From positions 62,001-126,000 of the forward strand of contig NZ_CADDWM010000011.1 of assembly GCF_902809835.1 (NCBI RefSeq): a stretch of DNA of 64,000 nucleotides, written 5' to 3'. Positions 61,282-64,000 of this stretch are shown in pieces (position 1 is the stretch's first letter; each line of letters begins with the position of its first letter). The DNA is from Agromyces sp. Marseille-P2726. Lineage in GTDB: Bacteria > Actinomycetota > Actinomycetes > Actinomycetales > Microbacteriaceae. Made by a program: the position numbers and the translations under genes. The notes beneath the pieces were generated by a model that saw nothing but the letters and a program-made list of their open reading frames with translations, was not told the DNA's origin and did no database searches.

Positions 61282-62724
61282 ATGAAGGCAGGCAGTCCCG
61301 ATCTCGCAACCCTCGGCCAGCGCATCCGCCACTTTCGCGGTCAGCGCGGGCTCACGCTCGACCAGCTCGGGGAATCGGTGGGGCTCGCGGGCAGCCAGCT
61401 GTCGTTGATCGAGAACGGCAAGCGCGAACCGAAGCTGTCGACACTCGACTCGCTCGCCGACGCGCTCGACGTCGAGCTCGCCGACCTGCTCGCACGTGAG
61501 GCACCCAGCCGCCGCGCCGCGCTCGAGCTCGAACTCGGCCGGGCGCAGGCGAGCCCCCTCTACGCGAGCCTGGGCCTGCCGGCCATCCGGCCCAGCCGCG
61601 GCATCAGCGACGAGTCGCTCGAAGCGATCGTCGGGCTGCATCGCGAGCTCCAACGTCGGGCGAGCGAGGCCATCGCGACGCCCGAGGAGGCCCGGCGGGC
61701 CAACACCGACCTCCGCGAGCGCATGCGGAGGCAGGCGAACTACCTCCCCGACATCGAGCAGCTCGCCGAGGAGCAGGTGCACGCATCGGGCCACCGCAGC
61801 GGTGCGCTCACGCACCGCGAGGTGAGCGTCATGGCCGAGCGGCTCGGATTCCAGCTCATCTACGTGAACGACCTCCCCGATTCGACGAGGTCGATCACCG
61901 ACCTCGAGAACGGGCGCATCTACCTGCCCCCCGCGTCGATCCCCGGCGGCCACGGCCTGAGGTCCATGGCGTTGCAGGCCATGGCGCACCGCCTCCTCGG
62001 TCACGAACCGCCGGCCAGCTACGACGAGTTCCTGTGGCAGCGGCTCGAGATCAACTACTTCGCCGCGGCGTGCCTCATGCCTCGCGAGGCATCCGTCGCC
62101 TTCCTGCAGGCCGCCAAGAAGGAGAAGCGGCTCGCCATCGAGGACTTCCGCGACGCCTTCGGCGTGACGCACGAGGCGGCCGCGCTGCGGTTCACGAACC
62201 TCGGAACGAGCCACCTCGACATGACCCTGCACTTCCTGCGGGTGGCGGGCGACGGTGCCCTGATGAAGGGCTACGAGAACGACGGGTTGCCCCTGCCGAC
62301 CGACGTCACGGGCTCGATCGAGGGCCAGTGGGTCTGCAAGAAGTGGAGCGCTCGCACGGCGTTCGAGCACACGAACCGCACGACCGAGAACTACCAGTAC
62401 ACCGACACTCCTGCCGGCACGTTCTGGTGTGCGACGCAGACCGGCCGCACGGATGCCGCGGAGTTCTCGATCACCGTCGGCGTGCCGTTCGCGCAGGCCA
62501 AGTGGTTCCGCGGGCGCGAGACGACGGTGCGAGCGAGTTCGACGTGCCCAGATGAGTCGTGTTGTCGCAAGGCGCCCGATGAACTGGCCGAACGCTGGGC
62601 CGGACGGGCATGGCCGAGCGCCCGGCTGCACGCGCACGTGCTGTCGCCGTTGCCGTCCGGCACCTTCCCGGGCGTCGACGACTCCGAGGTGTACGCGTTC
62701 CTCGAGGCGCACGCCGGGCAGTAG
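61282..62724 (+). CDS. RamB-like XRE-family regulator with IrrE-like and DUF2083-type domains
   Basis: A 480-residue regulator. The XRE helix-turn-helix is at 9-70 (LGQRIRHFRGQRGLTLDQLG, SQLSLIENGKREPKLSTL). An IrrE/M78-like region at about 150-300 has QAMAHRLLGH (236-241), where the metalloprotease HExxH is altered to H-R-L-L-G-H, and LEINYFAAACLMPREA. The C-terminal part holds CPDESCC (422-428), as in short-chain acyl regulators of this type. RamB/PrpR-like proteins control acetate and propionate genes; facing pckG supports a role in carbon metabolism. Leaderless start at 61282. Confidence 0.85.
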   Translation: MKAGSPDLATLGQRIRHFRGQRGLTLDQLGESVGLAGSQLSLIENGKREPKLSTLDSLADALDVELADLLAREAPSRRAALELELGRAQASPLYASLGLPAIRPSRGISDESLEAIVGLHRELQRRASEAIATPEEARRANTDLRERMRRQANYLPDIEQLAEEQVHASGHRSGALTHREVSVMAERLGFQLIYVNDLPDSTRSITDLENGRIYLPPASIPGGHGLRSMALQAMAHRLLGHEPPASYDEFLWQRLEINYFAAACLMPREASVAFLQAAKKEKRLAIEDFRDAFGVTHEAAALRFTNLGTSHLDMTLHFLRVAGDGALMKGYENDGLPLPTDVTGSIEGQWVCKKWSARTAFEHTNRTTENYQYTDTPAGTFWCATQTGRTDAAEFSITVGVPFAQAKWFRGRETTVRASSTCPDESCCRKAPDELAERWAGRAWPSARLHAHVLSPLPSGTFPGVDDSEVYAFLEAHAGQ

Positions 62725-62757
62725 CGAGCCGTCCGCTTCCCTGGGCGGTCCTCCCGT

Positions 62758-62842
62758 GTTGCCGGATTCGGGGATTTCTGCGACACACCGCCGCCATCGC
62801 GGCGCCGGCCGGCGTGTCGCGGAAATCCCCGAAACGGGCAAC
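62758..62842. repeat. 85-bp imperfect palindrome
   Basis: Arms at 62758-62790 and 62810-62842 are 33 nt long and match at about 29 positions, enclosing a 19-nt GC-rich loop. The conserved core of each arm is TCGGGGATTTC (plus) versus GAAATCCCCGA. It starts 34 bp after the RamB-like stop, so a strong terminator or a mobile palindromic unit. Confidence 0.7.
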
Positions 62843-62894
62843 CGGTCGAGAACGGATGTGTTCCCGTGGCATCCCCGGCACCATGAAGTAGCAC

Positions 62895-62931
62895 TTGCAA
62901 TAGTGTGTGTCACACAGTACCGTGTGTGACA
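62895..62931 (+). promoter_or_regulatory. PadR promoter with 24-bp operator
   Basis: -35 TTGCAA (62895-62900), 17-bp spacer, -10 TACCGT (62918-62923), ATG at 62931. TGTCACACA (62908-62916) and TGTGTGACA (62923-62931) are perfect 9-bp arms around the -10, reaching the first base of the start codon. Confidence 0.75.
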
Positions 62932-63272
62932 TGAACGTTGACGAGACGACTGCCGGGCACATCCAGGAGTTGCGTCGCGGCACCGTGGTGCTCGCGTGCC
63001 TGGTGCGGCTCCGGCATCCCGACTACGGCTACGCGCTGCTGGAGTCCCTCAATGGGCTCGGCATCCTCGTCGATGCCAACACGCTCTATCCGCTCCTCCG
63101 GCGCCTCGAGAAGCAGGGCCTGCTCTCGAGTGAGTGGAACACCGAAGAGGCGCGCCCTCGCAAGTTCTATCGCACCAGCCCTGCCGGCGACCGACTCGCC
63201 GCCGCGCTCATGACCGACTGGCGCCGCATCGACGCCGCCCTCGCACGACTCGACACGGGAGAAGAACGATGA
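62931..63272 (+). CDS. PadR-family transcriptional regulator
   Basis: A 113-residue PadR winged helix: LRRGTVVLACLVRLRHPDYG opens it, YALLESLNGLGILVDANTLY and PLLRRLEKQGLLSSEW are helices 2-3 and the wing, and ARPRKFYRTSPAGDRLAAAL the dimer helix. These proteins repress small efflux or membrane-stress operons and are released by ligands. The leaderless ATG 62931 lies in its own operator. It overlaps the next gene by ATGA, the usual PadR plus permease-prefix pair. Confidence 0.92.
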   Translation: MNVDETTAGHIQELRRGTVVLACLVRLRHPDYGYALLESLNGLGILVDANTLYPLLRRLEKQGLLSSEWNTEEARPRKFYRTSPAGDRLAAALMTDWRRIDAALARLDTGEER

Positions 63273-64000
63273 CCACCTCCACCCTCACCGACCGCTACGT
63301 GTGGGCGGCGGCCCGCAGCCTGCCCGAGGCGCAGCGCGATGAGTTCGGCCGCGAGCTGCGCGAGCGCATCGGCGACGTGATCGACGCGCACGTCGAGCGC
63401 GGCGCGGCGCCGGCCGACGCCGAGCACTCCGCGCTCGTCGAACTCGGCGATCCGCTGCGACTCGCTGCCAGCTACGTCGACCGGCCCCTGCAGCTCATCG
63501 GCCCGAAGTACTTCCTCACGTGGTGGCGACTGCTGAAGCTGCTCGTCGCCATCGTCGTGCCGCTCGCCGCTGCCGGCGTACTGCTGGGCCAGGTGGCCTC
63601 GGGCGCTGACGTGGGCGGCATCATCGGCACGACGATCTCGACGGCGCTGGCGGTCTTCGTGAATCTCTGCTTCTGGGTGACGCTCGTCTTCGCGGTGCTC
63701 GAACGCAGCCCTGGAACGGCGGTGCCGGCCAGCACGTGGACACCCGAGCAGCTGCCGCAACCGCGTGACGACGCCCGCGCCGGGCGGCTCGGCGACCTGA
63801 TCGCGTCGCTCGTGTTCCTCGGCGTGTTCGCCGTGGCGATCGTGTGGCAGCAGTTCGGCGTCGTCTGGATCGGCGGCGAGCGCCAGCCCATCCCGGTGCT
63901 CGACCCCGCCCTGTGGTCGTTCTGGATCCCGTACTTCCTCGCTCTGATCGCCCTCGAGGCGGTCTTCGCGATCGTCATCTACCTGCGTGGCTGGAACTGG
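63269..64000 (+). CDS. Permease-prefix-domain membrane protein, partial (window edge)
   Basis: The first 244 residues; no stop before the right edge. The N-terminal 65 residues form the soluble prefix domain (RYVWAAARSLPEAQRDEFGR, then ERIGDVIDAHVERGA and a LVELGDPLRLAASYVDRP segment) found in DUF1700-like and HAAS partners of PadR. Helices follow at about 90-110, 115-145, 168-190 and 215-240. Translationally coupled to padR (ATGA). It is probably the target of the PadR protein; whether an ABC transporter follows cannot be seen. Confidence 0.82.
   Translation, partial: MTTSTLTDRYVWAAARSLPEAQRDEFGRELRERIGDVIDAHVERGAAPADAEHSALVELGDPLRLAASYVDRPLQLIGPKYFLTWWRLLKLLVAIVVPLAAAGVLLGQVASGADVGGIIGTTISTALAVFVNLCFWVTLVFAVLERSPGTAVPASTWTPEQLPQPRDDARAGRLGDLIASLVFLGVFAVAIVWQQFGVVWIGGERQPIPVLDPALWSFWIPYFLALIALEAVFAIVIYLRGWNW

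Overview
The window is a contiguous stretch of a high-GC (roughly 70% by eye) actinobacterial chromosome. Codon use, leaderless promoters of the form TANNNT-(6-7 nt)-start, a complete actinobacterial acyl-CoA carboxylase set with an epsilon subunit, a GTP-type PEP carboxykinase facing a RamB-like regulator, and the very frequent word GGATGCCGC/GCGGCATCC all suggest a member of the Microbacteriaceae (Agromyces/Microbacterium-like). That placement is inference. No phage, IS element, CRISPR array, tRNA or rRNA was found. Most of the window is core and catabolic metabolism packed in tight operons, many genes overlapping by 4 bp.

Layout. 1-9423: acyl-CoA carboxylase region (5' end of birA, accD and accE, then maf and the biotinylated alpha subunit), with a three-gene sensor system and an RNA methyltransferase in between. 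9439-14459: an APC permease, a flavin-dependent monooxygenase with its flavin reductase, and a Lpd-like quinone reductase. 14531-27305: nucleoside uptake and salvage (purine nucleoside phosphorylase, a phosphopentomutase-like mutase, an orphan EIIA, adenosine deaminase, thymidine phosphorylase, cytidine deaminase, a BMP-type nucleoside ABC transporter and two tandem BMP lipoproteins). 27332-35871: manC, sdhCDAB, a BrkB-like protein, exonuclease III, trpS and a GNAT. 36080-41191: a membrane-anchored HEVGH protein and the FMN-riboswitch-controlled riboflavin operon ribD-ribE-ribBA-ribH. 41267-46171: small membrane protein, MHS-type transporter, a Met/Cys-rich Csp-like protein and psuG-psuK for pseudouridine. 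46194-54771: a complete protocatechuate (beta-ketoadipate) pathway pcaHGBDC-pcaIJF bracketed by two IclR regulators. 54889-64000: a tiny HTH protein with its own tandem operator, an ABC exporter, small conserved proteins, pckG facing a RamB-like regulator, and a PadR regulator with a membrane partner running off the end.

How it fits together. Imported nucleosides are deaminated and phosphorolysed; the mutase beside the phosphorylase probably turns ribose-1-P into ribose-5-P, and psuG/psuK add pseudouridine recycling. Protocatechuate is cleaved to acetyl-CoA and succinyl-CoA, which feed the sdh and PEPCK steps also encoded here. 

The most interesting signals are regulatory. Several leaderless regulator genes carry clear palindromes over their own promoters (54889-54933, 61250-61265, 62908-62931); the two IclR genes flank operons with palindromes (49676-49709, 53988-54002). 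There is an 85-bp imperfect palindrome at 62758-62842, and the 9-mer GGATGCCGC is strongly over-represented on both strands. I found no clear multi-gene system of an entirely unknown kind.
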